Positions 1 to 5,642 of a stretch of DNA of 6,487 nt are shown here, piece after piece. Source of the stretch: Burkholderiaceae bacterium (lineage in GTDB: Bacteria; Pseudomonadota; Gammaproteobacteria; Burkholderiales; Burkholderiaceae); NCBI GenBank assembly GCA_022701845.1, contig JAKONS010000370.1, positions 1 through 6,487 on the forward strand, read 5' to 3'. The stretch's first letter is position 1, and each line of letters opens with the position of its first letter. Made by a program: the position numbers and the translations under genes. Under the pieces are notes generated by a model. It was not told the DNA's origin. It worked only from the letters and a program-made list of their open reading frames with translations, and made no database searches.

Positions 1-560
1 ACTGCCTGAACGACCTGCTGTTCCGCTGGAAGAGCGGCCTGCTGGCGCTCGACATCCGCGCCATCGTCAGCAACCACCGCGATTTCTACCAGCTGGCCGC
101 CAGCTACAACGTGCCCTTCCACCACATTCCGGTCACCGCCGCCACCAAGCCGCAGGCGGAAGCCCGGCAGTTCGAGATCATCGAGGCCGAAGGCGCCGAG
201 CTGGTGGTGCTGGCGCGCTACATGCAGGTGCTCTCCGACGACCTCTGCCGCAAGCTCGCCGGCCGGGCCATCAACATCCACCACAGCTTCCTGCCCAGCT
301 TCAAGGGCGCCAAGCCCTACTACCAGGCGCACGAGCGCGGGGTGAAGCTGATCGGCGCCACCGCCCACTACGTCACCGCCGATCTCGACGAGGGCCCGAT
401 CATCGAGCAGGACGTGGCCCGGGTCGACCACAGCAAGACGGTGGAAGACTTCACCGCCCAGGGCCGCGATACCGAGAGCCAGGTGCTGGCGCGCGCGGTC
501 AAGTGGCACAGCGAACACCGGGTGCTGCAGAACGGCCACAAGACCGTCGTCTTCAAGTAG
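1..560 (+). CDS. purU: Formyltetrahydrofolate deformylase PurU, C-terminal part (5' end outside window)
   Basis: The reading frame is open from base 3 to the TAG at 558-560 and begins mid-protein with CLNDLLFRWKSG, a stretch typical of PurU just after its N-terminal ACT domain. PurU hydrolyses 10-formyl-tetrahydrofolate to formate and tetrahydrofolate in the cytoplasm, balancing one-carbon units. The part present is the formyltransferase-like hydrolase domain. The catalytic Asn-x-His is in INIHHSFLPSF (Asn at 273-275, His at 279-281). The catalytic Asp is in DLDEGPIIEQD (387-389). The ending HRVLQNGHKTVVF is also typical of PurU. PurN (GAR transformylase) shares the fold, but the IHHSFLPSFKGAKPYYQA block and this C-terminus favour PurU. 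The missing part would be the ACT domain and the first residues of the hydrolase domain. No frameshift is seen. Confidence 0.95.
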   Translation, partial: CLNDLLFRWKSGLLALDIRAIVSNHRDFYQLAASYNVPFHHIPVTAATKPQAEARQFEIIEAEGAELVVLARYMQVLSDDLCRKLAGRAINIHHSFLPSFKGAKPYYQAHERGVKLIGATAHYVTADLDEGPIIEQDVARVDHSKTVEDFTAQGRDTESQVLARAVKWHSEHRVLQNGHKTVVFK

Positions 561-562
561 GC

Positions 563-1462
563 ATGGCGCAGCCCGACGGCGCGGGCGCCGCCACCCGCCG
601 CATCCCGCCGATCCAGTGCCTGCTGACCTTCGAGGCGCTGGCCCGGCTGCGCAGCGTCAGCCAGGCCGCCGAAGAGCTCTGCGTCACGCCCAGCGCGGTC
701 AGCCACCGGGTGCGGCAGCTCGAGCAGATCGTCGGCAACAAGCTCTTCGGCCGGGCCGATTTCTCGCTCACCACCGACGGCAGCCAGTACCTGGCCCAGG
801 TGCGCGAAGGCCTGGCCGCGCTGTCGCGCTTTCCCGATGGCGGCGCCGGCGTCGGCGGCCGGCGCAAGCTGCGGGTGGCGGTCACGCCCACCTTCGCGCG
901 CTCGCTGCTGATTCCCCGGCTGCGCCAGTTCACCGAGGCCTATCCCGAGATCGACATCGCGCTGCAGGTGAGCATTCCGCTGCTCGACGTGGTGGCCGAG
1001 GACGCCGACCTGATGGTGCGCTTCGGCACCGGCCGCTATGCCGACGTCGAACACGTCTGCCTGGCGCGCGACGTGGTCACCCCGCTCGCATCGCCCGCCT
1101 ACCTGCGCGAGCACGGCCCGTTCGACGCGCCCGCCGACCTGGAGCGCGCGGTGCTGCTGCGCTCGCCGCTCGACCCCTGGCGCACCTGGTTCGCCGCCCA
1201 GGGCCTCGACTGGCCCGAGCCCACGGACGGCTCCTCGTTCAACGACATCGGCCTGACCTGCGACGCCGCCGCCCAGGGCCTGGGCGTGGCGCTGGTGCGG
1301 CTGAAACTCGGCGCGCCCTGGCTCGACAACGGCTCGCTGGAACGTTTGTTCGACCTGGACGTGCCCAGCCCGCATGCCCACCACCTGTGCTGGCGCACCG
1401 GCGCCATGGACCGCTGGGAATGCGCCGCCTTCGCCGACTGGCTGGGCAAGAGCCTGGCCTGA
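563..1462 (+). CDS. LysR-family transcriptional regulator, GcvA-like
   Basis: This encodes a 299-residue DNA-binding regulator of normal LysR length. A winged helix-turn-helix spans about residues 14-73 (IPPIQCLLTFEALARLRSVS, then AAEELCVTPSAVSHRVRQLE). A periplasmic-binding-protein-like effector domain runs from about residue 102 (RKLRVAVTP) to the end. The opening 'PP...L..FEA' and the SAVSHRVRQLE recognition helix resemble the GcvA-like branch, whose founder controls glycine cleavage. The ATG at 563 lies 2 nt after the purU stop and places the HTH at the usual distance from the N-terminus. An in-frame start at 503 would only add residues inside purU. The Shine-Dalgarno is weak (AAGTAGG just upstream, overlapping the purU stop), so translational coupling with purU is plausible. 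The effector and targets cannot be read from sequence, and 'GcvA-like' is a similarity statement, not an assignment. Confidence 0.9.
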   Translation: MAQPDGAGAATRRIPPIQCLLTFEALARLRSVSQAAEELCVTPSAVSHRVRQLEQIVGNKLFGRADFSLTTDGSQYLAQVREGLAALSRFPDGGAGVGGRRKLRVAVTPTFARSLLIPRLRQFTEAYPEIDIALQVSIPLLDVVAEDADLMVRFGTGRYADVEHVCLARDVVTPLASPAYLREHGPFDAPADLERAVLLRSPLDPWRTWFAAQGLDWPEPTDGSSFNDIGLTCDAAAQGLGVALVRLKLGAPWLDNGSLERLFDLDVPSPHAHHLCWRTGAMDRWECAAFADWLGKSLA

Positions 1463-1468
1463 GGCGCC

Positions 1469-1484
1469 CGGGTCAGCCGACCCG
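1469..1484. repeat. Short inverted repeat at the convergent LysR/phosphotransferase gene ends
   Basis: CGGGTC and GACCCG form a perfect 6-bp stem around a 4-nt AGCC loop. It starts 7 nt after the LysR stop and covers the stop codon of the opposing phosphotransferase gene. No T-run follows on either strand, so it is at best a weak or atypical bidirectional terminator or an RNA 3'-end stem. The gap between the two genes is only 10 bp. Confidence 0.4.
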
Positions 1485-2531
1485 TTCGGCCTGGGCCCAG
1501 GCCAGATCGGCCACCCGCGCGAAGCGCTCGCCCATGGCGCGGGCGTCGTCGCTGGCCGCGGTGCCGCGCGCCGCGCGGCCCTTGATGCCGTGCAGGATGG
1601 CGGCGAAGCGGAACATGTTGAAGGCGATGTAGTAGTCGAGGTCGGCGATGCCGTCGCGGCCGGTGCGGCGGCAGTAGGCCGCCACATAGGCGGCTTCGTC
1701 GGGCAGGCCGGCGGCCGCCAGGTCGCGCCCGGCGATGCCGCCCAGGATGTCCGGCGGCATGCGGAACATCATCGCGTGGTAGGCGAAGTCGGCCAGCGGA
1801 TCGCCCAGGGTGGAGAGCTCCCAGTCGAGCACCGCCAGCACCCGCGGCTCGGTGGGGTGGAAGATCATGTTGTCGGCGCGGAAGTCGCCGTGGATGACGG
1901 TGGTCTCGTCGCGCGCCGGCAGATGCCGCGGCAGCCACTCCACCAGCCGGTCCATCGCCGGATGCCGGCCCGCCAGCTCGTCGGCCCGGTACTGCTGCGA
2001 CCAGCGCTCCAGCTGCCGCCCCACATAGCCGCCGGGCCGGCCGTAGTCGGCCAGGCCGACAGCCTGCGGATCGATGCGGTGCAGCGCGGCCAGGGTGGCG
2101 TTCATCGCGTCCATGTGGGCCGCGCGTTCCGGCTGGGCGACCTGCTCGAAACCCGCGTCCCAGAAGATGCGCCCCTCCACCAGGTCCATCACGAAGAACC
2201 AGCTGCCGATCACCGTGTCGTCGGTGCACAGGCCGTGGATGCGCGGCACCGGAAAACCCGCGCCGCCCAGCGCGGCCATCACCCGGGCCTCGCGCTCCAC
2301 CGCATGCGCGCCCTTCAGCAGGAGCCCGGGCGGCTTGCGGCGCAGCACGTACTGCGCGCCCGGCGTGCGCAGGCGGTAGGTGGGGTTCGACTGGCCGCCC
2401 TTGAACTGGTCGACCCGCAGCGGCCCGGCATACCCGGCGACATGGGCCTGCAGCCAGCGCTCCAGCGCCGCTTCGTCGATGCGGTGCTGCTCGCGCACCG
2501 GCACCGTGCCGGAGAAATTCTCATCGGCCAT
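1473..2531 (-). CDS. APH-family phosphotransferase (ACAD10/11 kinase-domain type)
   Basis: This is a 352-residue protein with the aminoglycoside phosphotransferase (APH/choline kinase) fold. Visible motifs are the N-lobe FKGGQSNPTYRL (43-54) as nucleotide loop, VLRRKPPG with the likely ATP-contacting Lys66, and the helix VEREARVM (78-85). The catalytic loop is HGDFRADN (214-221), with Asp216 as presumed base and Asn221 as metal ligand, and DWE (236-238) is the second metal-binding motif. The RRKPPG motif and 'DWELSTLGDPLADFAY' are characteristic of the branch found with acyl-CoA dehydrogenases and fused to them in animal ACAD10/ACAD11, not of antibiotic-resistance kinases. The ATG at 2531 (MADENFSG) is preferred over one at 2555 because family members usually start close to the FSGT..VRE.H block. 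The gene overlaps the upstream acyl-CoA dehydrogenase by 11 nt, implying coupled translation. By analogy it may phosphorylate the hydroxyl of a hydroxyacyl-CoA; the substrate is inferred. Confidence 0.88.
   Translation of the reverse strand: MADENFSGTVPVREQHRIDEAALERWLQAHVAGYAGPLRVDQFKGGQSNPTYRLRTPGAQYVLRRKPPGLLLKGAHAVEREARVMAALGGAGFPVPRIHGLCTDDTVIGSWFFVMDLVEGRIFWDAGFEQVAQPERAAHMDAMNATLAALHRIDPQAVGLADYGRPGGYVGRQLERWSQQYRADELAGRHPAMDRLVEWLPRHLPARDETTVIHGDFRADNMIFHPTEPRVLAVLDWELSTLGDPLADFAYHAMMFRMPPDILGGIAGRDLAAAGLPDEAAYVAAYCRRTGRDGIADLDYYIAFNMFRFAAILHGIKGRAARGTAASDDARAMGERFARVADLAWAQAERVG
1488..1503. repeat. 16-bp perfect palindrome inside the 3' end of the phosphotransferase gene
   Basis: GGCCTGGGCCCAGGCC is self-complementary over all 16 bases with no loop. 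It lies in the last codons of the minus-strand phosphotransferase gene, 4 bp from the preceding inverted repeat. It may be a by-product of GC-rich coding for Leu-Ala-Trp-Ala-Gln-Ala, or part of a compound structure at the convergent gene ends. No function is shown. Confidence 0.4.
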
Positions 2532-3729
2532 GGCGCGCCGTCCCGGCCAGCGCATCGCGCTTGATCTTGCGCGCCAGCGACCACTTGTGCACCTCGGTCG
2601 GGCCGTCGTAGATGCGGAAGGCGCGCACTTCGCGGAACACCTGCTCGACGATGCTGTCGCCCAGCACGCCCGAGCCGCCCATCACCTGCACGCAGCGGTC
2701 GGCCACCCGGAACAGCGCGTCGGACACCGCCACCTTGGCCATCGAGCTCTCGGTGGTGCCGTGCGATCCGGCATCGAGCACGCCCGCGCACCAGTCGATG
2801 GTGAGTGCCGCCTGCTGCAGGTCGATCAGGTTGTCGGCCAGCATGAAACCCACGCCCTCGTGGTCGATCAGCAGCTTGCCGAAGGCCTTGCGGGTGGTGG
2901 CGTAGGCGGTGGCGATCTCGTGCGCCCGCGCGGCCGATCCGAACCAGCGCATGCAGTGCGACAAGCGCGCCGGCGACAGCCGCACCTGCGCATAGCGAAA
3001 GCCTTCGTCGACCGCGCCCAGCACGTCGGCCGCCGGCACCCGCAGGCCGTCGATGACGATCAGCGCGTGGCCGCCGGGCATCGAGTTGTCGATGGTGTCG
3101 AGCACCCGCTCGATGCGGATCGCCGGATGCGGCAGCGGCACCAGGAACATGGTGGCCGCGGCAGGCTCGCCCTCGCCGAAACCGCCGGTGCGCGCCATCA
3201 CGATGCCCACCTCGGCGCCGTCGGCTCCGGTGATGAACATCTTGCGGCCGTCGATCACCCACTCGTCGCCGTCGCGCACCGCGGTGGTCTGCAGCATCGA
3301 CGGATCGGAGCCGGCGCCGCCGTCGGCCGCCGGCTCGGTCATGAAGAAGGCCGAGCGCGCCTCGCCGCTGACCAGGCGGCGCAGGAAGCGTTCCTTCTGC
3401 TCGGGCGTGCAGACCTTGCCCAGCAGGAACATGTTGCCCTCGTCCGGCGCCATGGTGTTGACCGCCACCGGCCCCAGCGGCGACAGGCCGGAGCGTTTCA
3501 GCACCGCCGCGGTTTCCAGCTGGGTCATGTGGCTGCCGTCGGCCAGGATGTGCGGCGTCATCACGCCGGCGGCGCGGGCCTTGGCGCGCATCTCGGTGAC
3601 CAGTTCGGCCGACGGCCCGTGCGCGCCGGCGCGCGGGTCGCCTTCGTAGGGCGCGATGACCTCGCGCACGAAGGCCTCGACACGGTCGGCCATGGCGCGG
3701 CTGCGTTCGGTGGGACAGGGGGTGTACAT
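2521..3729 (-). CDS. Acyl-CoA dehydrogenase-family flavoprotein (ACAD10/11-like)
   Basis: This 402-residue protein is full length for the family. An N-terminal helical domain occupies about residues 1-125. The FAD-binding middle region has FFMTEP (128-133) and GAGSDPSM (138-145), followed by WVIDGRKMFITGA (157-169). The C-terminal helical domain has TTRKAFGKLLIDHEG (278-292) and VMGGSGVLGDSIVEQVFREVRAFRIYDGPTEVHK (349-382). Classical acyl-CoA dehydrogenases carry the catalytic Glu in an IYEGT-like motif; here the aligned residue is Asp375 in IYDGPTEVH, as in ACAD10/11-type proteins. The start at 3729 is supported by an AAGGAG 8 nt upstream. It lies 22 nt after the dehydrogenase gene and overlaps the kinase gene by 11 nt. 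It may oxidise an acyl-CoA at C2-C3, or take part in removing a 4-phosphate from a phosphoacyl-CoA. The second is an inference from kinase pairing. Confidence 0.93.
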   Translation of the reverse strand: MYTPCPTERSRAMADRVEAFVREVIAPYEGDPRAGAHGPSAELVTEMRAKARAAGVMTPHILADGSHMTQLETAAVLKRSGLSPLGPVAVNTMAPDEGNMFLLGKVCTPEQKERFLRRLVSGEARSAFFMTEPAADGGAGSDPSMLQTTAVRDGDEWVIDGRKMFITGADGAEVGIVMARTGGFGEGEPAAATMFLVPLPHPAIRIERVLDTIDNSMPGGHALIVIDGLRVPAADVLGAVDEGFRYAQVRLSPARLSHCMRWFGSAARAHEIATAYATTRKAFGKLLIDHEGVGFMLADNLIDLQQAALTIDWCAGVLDAGSHGTTESSMAKVAVSDALFRVADRCVQVMGGSGVLGDSIVEQVFREVRAFRIYDGPTEVHKWSLARKIKRDALAGTARHGR

Positions 3730-3737
3730 GGGAAACG

Positions 3738-3743
3738 CTCCTT
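3738..3743 (-). promoter_or_regulatory. Ribosome binding site of the acyl-CoA dehydrogenase gene
   Basis: On the minus strand AAGGAG stands 8 nt before the ATG at 3729, inside the 22-nt gap between the two operon genes. It fixes the MYTPCPTERS start in preference to the internal Met13. Confidence 0.85.
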
Positions 3744-3751
3744 GCGATTCT

Positions 3752-4516
<765 letters not shown>

Positions 4517-4521
4517 GTCGT

Positions 4522-4527
4522 CTCCTT
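4522..4527 (-). promoter_or_regulatory. Ribosome binding site of the SDR gene
   Basis: Reading the minus strand, AAGGAG precedes the ATG at 4516 by 5 nt. It decides the start, since the open frame continues far upstream without a comparable site. Confidence 0.85.
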
Positions 4528-4540
4528 GTGTTTTGCCAAA

Positions 4541-4546
4541 ATTGTA
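4541..4546 (-). promoter_or_regulatory. Candidate -10 box of the SDR-ACAD-kinase operon
   Basis: The minus strand reads TACAAT in a short AT-richer patch (about 4528-4546) within otherwise very GC-rich DNA, 25 bp before the start codon. A start of transcription near 4534 would give a leader of about 18 nt that contains the ribosome binding site. No good -35 hexamer is found 16-18 bp upstream (the sequence there is GATCCG), which would fit a weak or regulated promoter. This is a prediction from the hexamer alone. Confidence 0.5.
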
Positions 4547-4552
4547 GGACGA
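4542..4552. promoter_or_regulatory. Candidate GntR (FadR-subfamily) operator
   Basis: TTGTAGGACGA matches the known FadR-subfamily operator consensus TNGTNNNACNA at every fixed position. Its flanks extend the symmetry to ATTGT-AGG-ACGAT with a single mismatch. It overlaps the candidate -10 box of the operon, so a bound regulator would be expected to block transcription of the SDR operon. It lies in the intergenic region shared with a divergent FCD-type GntR gene, the usual arrangement for local control. Binding is inferred. Confidence 0.55.
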
Positions 4553-4556
4553 TTTC

Positions 4557-4568
4557 ATCCGACCGGAT
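4557..4568. repeat. Short inverted repeat ATCCG-AC-CGGAT in the divergent promoter region
   Basis: A perfect 5-bp inverted repeat with a 2-bp centre lies 4 bp beyond the candidate GntR operator, about where the -35 region of the operon promoter would be. It could be a second regulator site or chance in a GC-rich region; it does not fit the TNGTNNNACNA pattern. Confidence 0.3.
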
Positions 4569-4598
4569 CGACCTGCCTTTTTTGCGGACAATCGCGGC

Positions 4599-5327
4599 GT
4601 GACTCCCTCTCCTGCCGTGACCCGTAGAAAACCCACCGCCCTCGTTCCCGCCGCCGGCGCCGCTCCCGCGGCGGAACCCGATGCCGACACCGCCGCCGCC
4701 AGCGCCTCCGACACCGTGTTCCACGGCATCGTGCGCTGCCTGGAAGCCCAGACCCTGGTGCCGGGCCAGCGCCTGGTCGAGGTCGACCTGGCGGCGCAGT
4801 TCGGTGTCGGCCGCAACTCGGTGCGCGAGGCGCTGCAGCGGCTGGCCGCCGAGGGCATCGTGGAGCTGCTGCGCCACAAGGGCGCGGCGATCCGGGTGTT
4901 CGGCCTGCAGGACACCCTGGACGTGCTCGACGTGGCCGAGCGCATGACCGGCCTGCTGGCCCGGGTGGCGGTGCGCGGCGCCGGCGACGCGGCACAGCTG
5001 CGCGCCCTGAAGCAGACGCTCCAAGAGCTCGACCGCGCCGACCGGGCCGGCGATCCCGCGGCGTTCTCGGCGGCGCGGCGGCGCTTCTACCGCGGGCTGC
5101 TGGAGATGGGCGGCAACCGCGAACTGCGCCGGCTGTTCCCGGCGATCCACATGCCGATCGTGCATGCGCAGTTCCGGCTGCCGACGCTGCAGAAGCTGCG
5201 CATGGCCGACTACCGCCGCATCGCCGCCGCGGTGGCCGCCAGCGATGCCGACGCGGCCGACGAGGCCGGCAAGGCGCATGTGCGCAACGTGCGGGAGGCC
5301 ATCGTCTCGGCACGAATCGGCACCTGA
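4599..5327 (+). CDS. GntR-family transcriptional regulator, FadR/FCD type
   Basis: This is a 242-residue regulator if started at the GTG at 4599; a GTG at 4617 is an equally possible start, and neither has a clear Shine-Dalgarno. An Ala/Pro-rich, probably disordered tail covers about residues 1-38. The GntR winged helix-turn-helix (about 40-101) follows, with PGQRLVEVDLAAQFGVGRNSVREALQRLAAEGIVEL and the wing RHKGAAIRVF. An all-helical FCD ligand-binding domain spans about 105-235. In metal-binding FCD proteins a His usually follows Phe in the fourth helix (FHxAL); here this reads FYRGLL (Tyr164), although His184, His189 and His227 remain. The metal site may therefore be altered or absent. The gene diverges from the SDR-ACAD-kinase operon across 82 bp that hold a match to its family's operator, so it probably controls that operon, with an acyl-CoA or carboxylic acid as likely effector (inferred). 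Confidence 0.9.
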   Translation: MTPSPAVTRRKPTALVPAAGAAPAAEPDADTAAASASDTVFHGIVRCLEAQTLVPGQRLVEVDLAAQFGVGRNSVREALQRLAAEGIVELLRHKGAAIRVFGLQDTLDVLDVAERMTGLLARVAVRGAGDAAQLRALKQTLQELDRADRAGDPAAFSAARRRFYRGLLEMGGNRELRRLFPAIHMPIVHAQFRLPTLQKLRMADYRRIAAAVAASDADAADEAGKAHVRNVREAIVSARIGT

Positions 5328-5389
5328 ACCCGCAGCACGACGGGCCGGTGTCCGACCCGCTCGCCGCCGCCAGCACGCACCATCGGTGC

Positions 5390-5557
5390 ATGACTGATCC
5401 ACGCAATGTCGCGCACGACAAAAAAGTGCAGCAGGAAAAGAAGCATCACGGCGAAGAGATCGCTCCCGGTGCCGAACATGCGCCGCAGCCCGGCATGAAG
5501 CCGGCGATCAAGAAGGACGACACCGCCAAGAAGGACGACGACGCAGACAACAGCTGA
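5390..5557 (+). CDS. Small Lys/Asp/His-rich hypothetical protein
   Basis: A 55-residue protein starts at the ATG at 5390, 62 nt after the regulator gene; a GTG at 5348 in the same frame would add 14 residues. I do not recognise it. It is extremely hydrophilic: a basic stretch (HDKKVQQEKKHHGEE), a Pro/Gly segment, then alternating KKDD clusters and an acidic tail (DDDADNS). It has no membrane segment, signal peptide or cysteine and is probably disordered. Its codons use more A (AAA, GAA, AAG) than the neighbours. No strong ribosome binding site is seen. Support for a real gene is the stop codon 16 bp before an excellent terminator, the non-random charge pattern and the absence of a better ORF on either strand. 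It could instead be a non-coding transcript ending at that terminator. Confidence 0.55.
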   Translation: MTDPRNVAHDKKVQQEKKHHGEEIAPGAEHAPQPGMKPAIKKDDTAKKDDDADNS

Positions 5558-5573
5558 TCGTCCATCCGCACCG

Positions 5574-5602
5574 AAAGCCCGGCCTCACCCGCCGGGCTTT
5601 TT
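5574..5602 (+). terminator. Intrinsic terminator
   Basis: A perfect 10-bp stem AAAGCCCGGC / GCCGGGCTTT (5574-5583 with 5591-5600) encloses a 7-nt loop and ends in five Ts (5598-5602). It ends the transcript of the small ORF and probably of the regulator upstream. It may also work in reverse for the dioxygenase gene, although only TTT precedes a C on that strand. A second, weaker stem GTCCGG / CCGGAC (5606-5611 with 5618-5623), without a T-run, lies between it and the dioxygenase stop. Confidence 0.92.
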
Positions 5603-5642
5603 CGCGTCCGGACGCGGCCGGACGACGCCTGCCGGGCGCCGC

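Noticed and set aside
368..1687. A 439-codon minus-strand frame opposite purU and LysR
   Set aside because: It overlaps two well-supported plus-strand genes, its composition is typical of GC-driven antisense frames, and it has no ribosome binding site or domain.
1473..2531. Aminoglycoside resistance gene
   Set aside because: The APH fold is present, but the RRKPPG motif, the DWELSTLGDPLADFAY block and the operon with an acyl-CoA dehydrogenase point to the ACAD-associated metabolic branch.
2532..2555. Longer N-terminus (MRWPGRRA) for the phosphotransferase
   Set aside because: It has no better ribosome binding site, adds eight arginine-rich residues encoded within the dehydrogenase gene, and starts further from the family's usual N-terminal block than the ATG at 2531.
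4582..4591. TTGCGGACAA as a second GntR operator near the regulator start
   Set aside because: It is an imperfect TTG...CAA dyad and misses fixed positions of TNGTNNNACNA on both strands, so it is not reported as a site.
4517..4598. A sigma-70 promoter for the GntR gene on the plus strand
   Set aside because: No -35/-10 pair with acceptable spacing could be found on that strand. A promoter must exist there or nearby, but I cannot place it.
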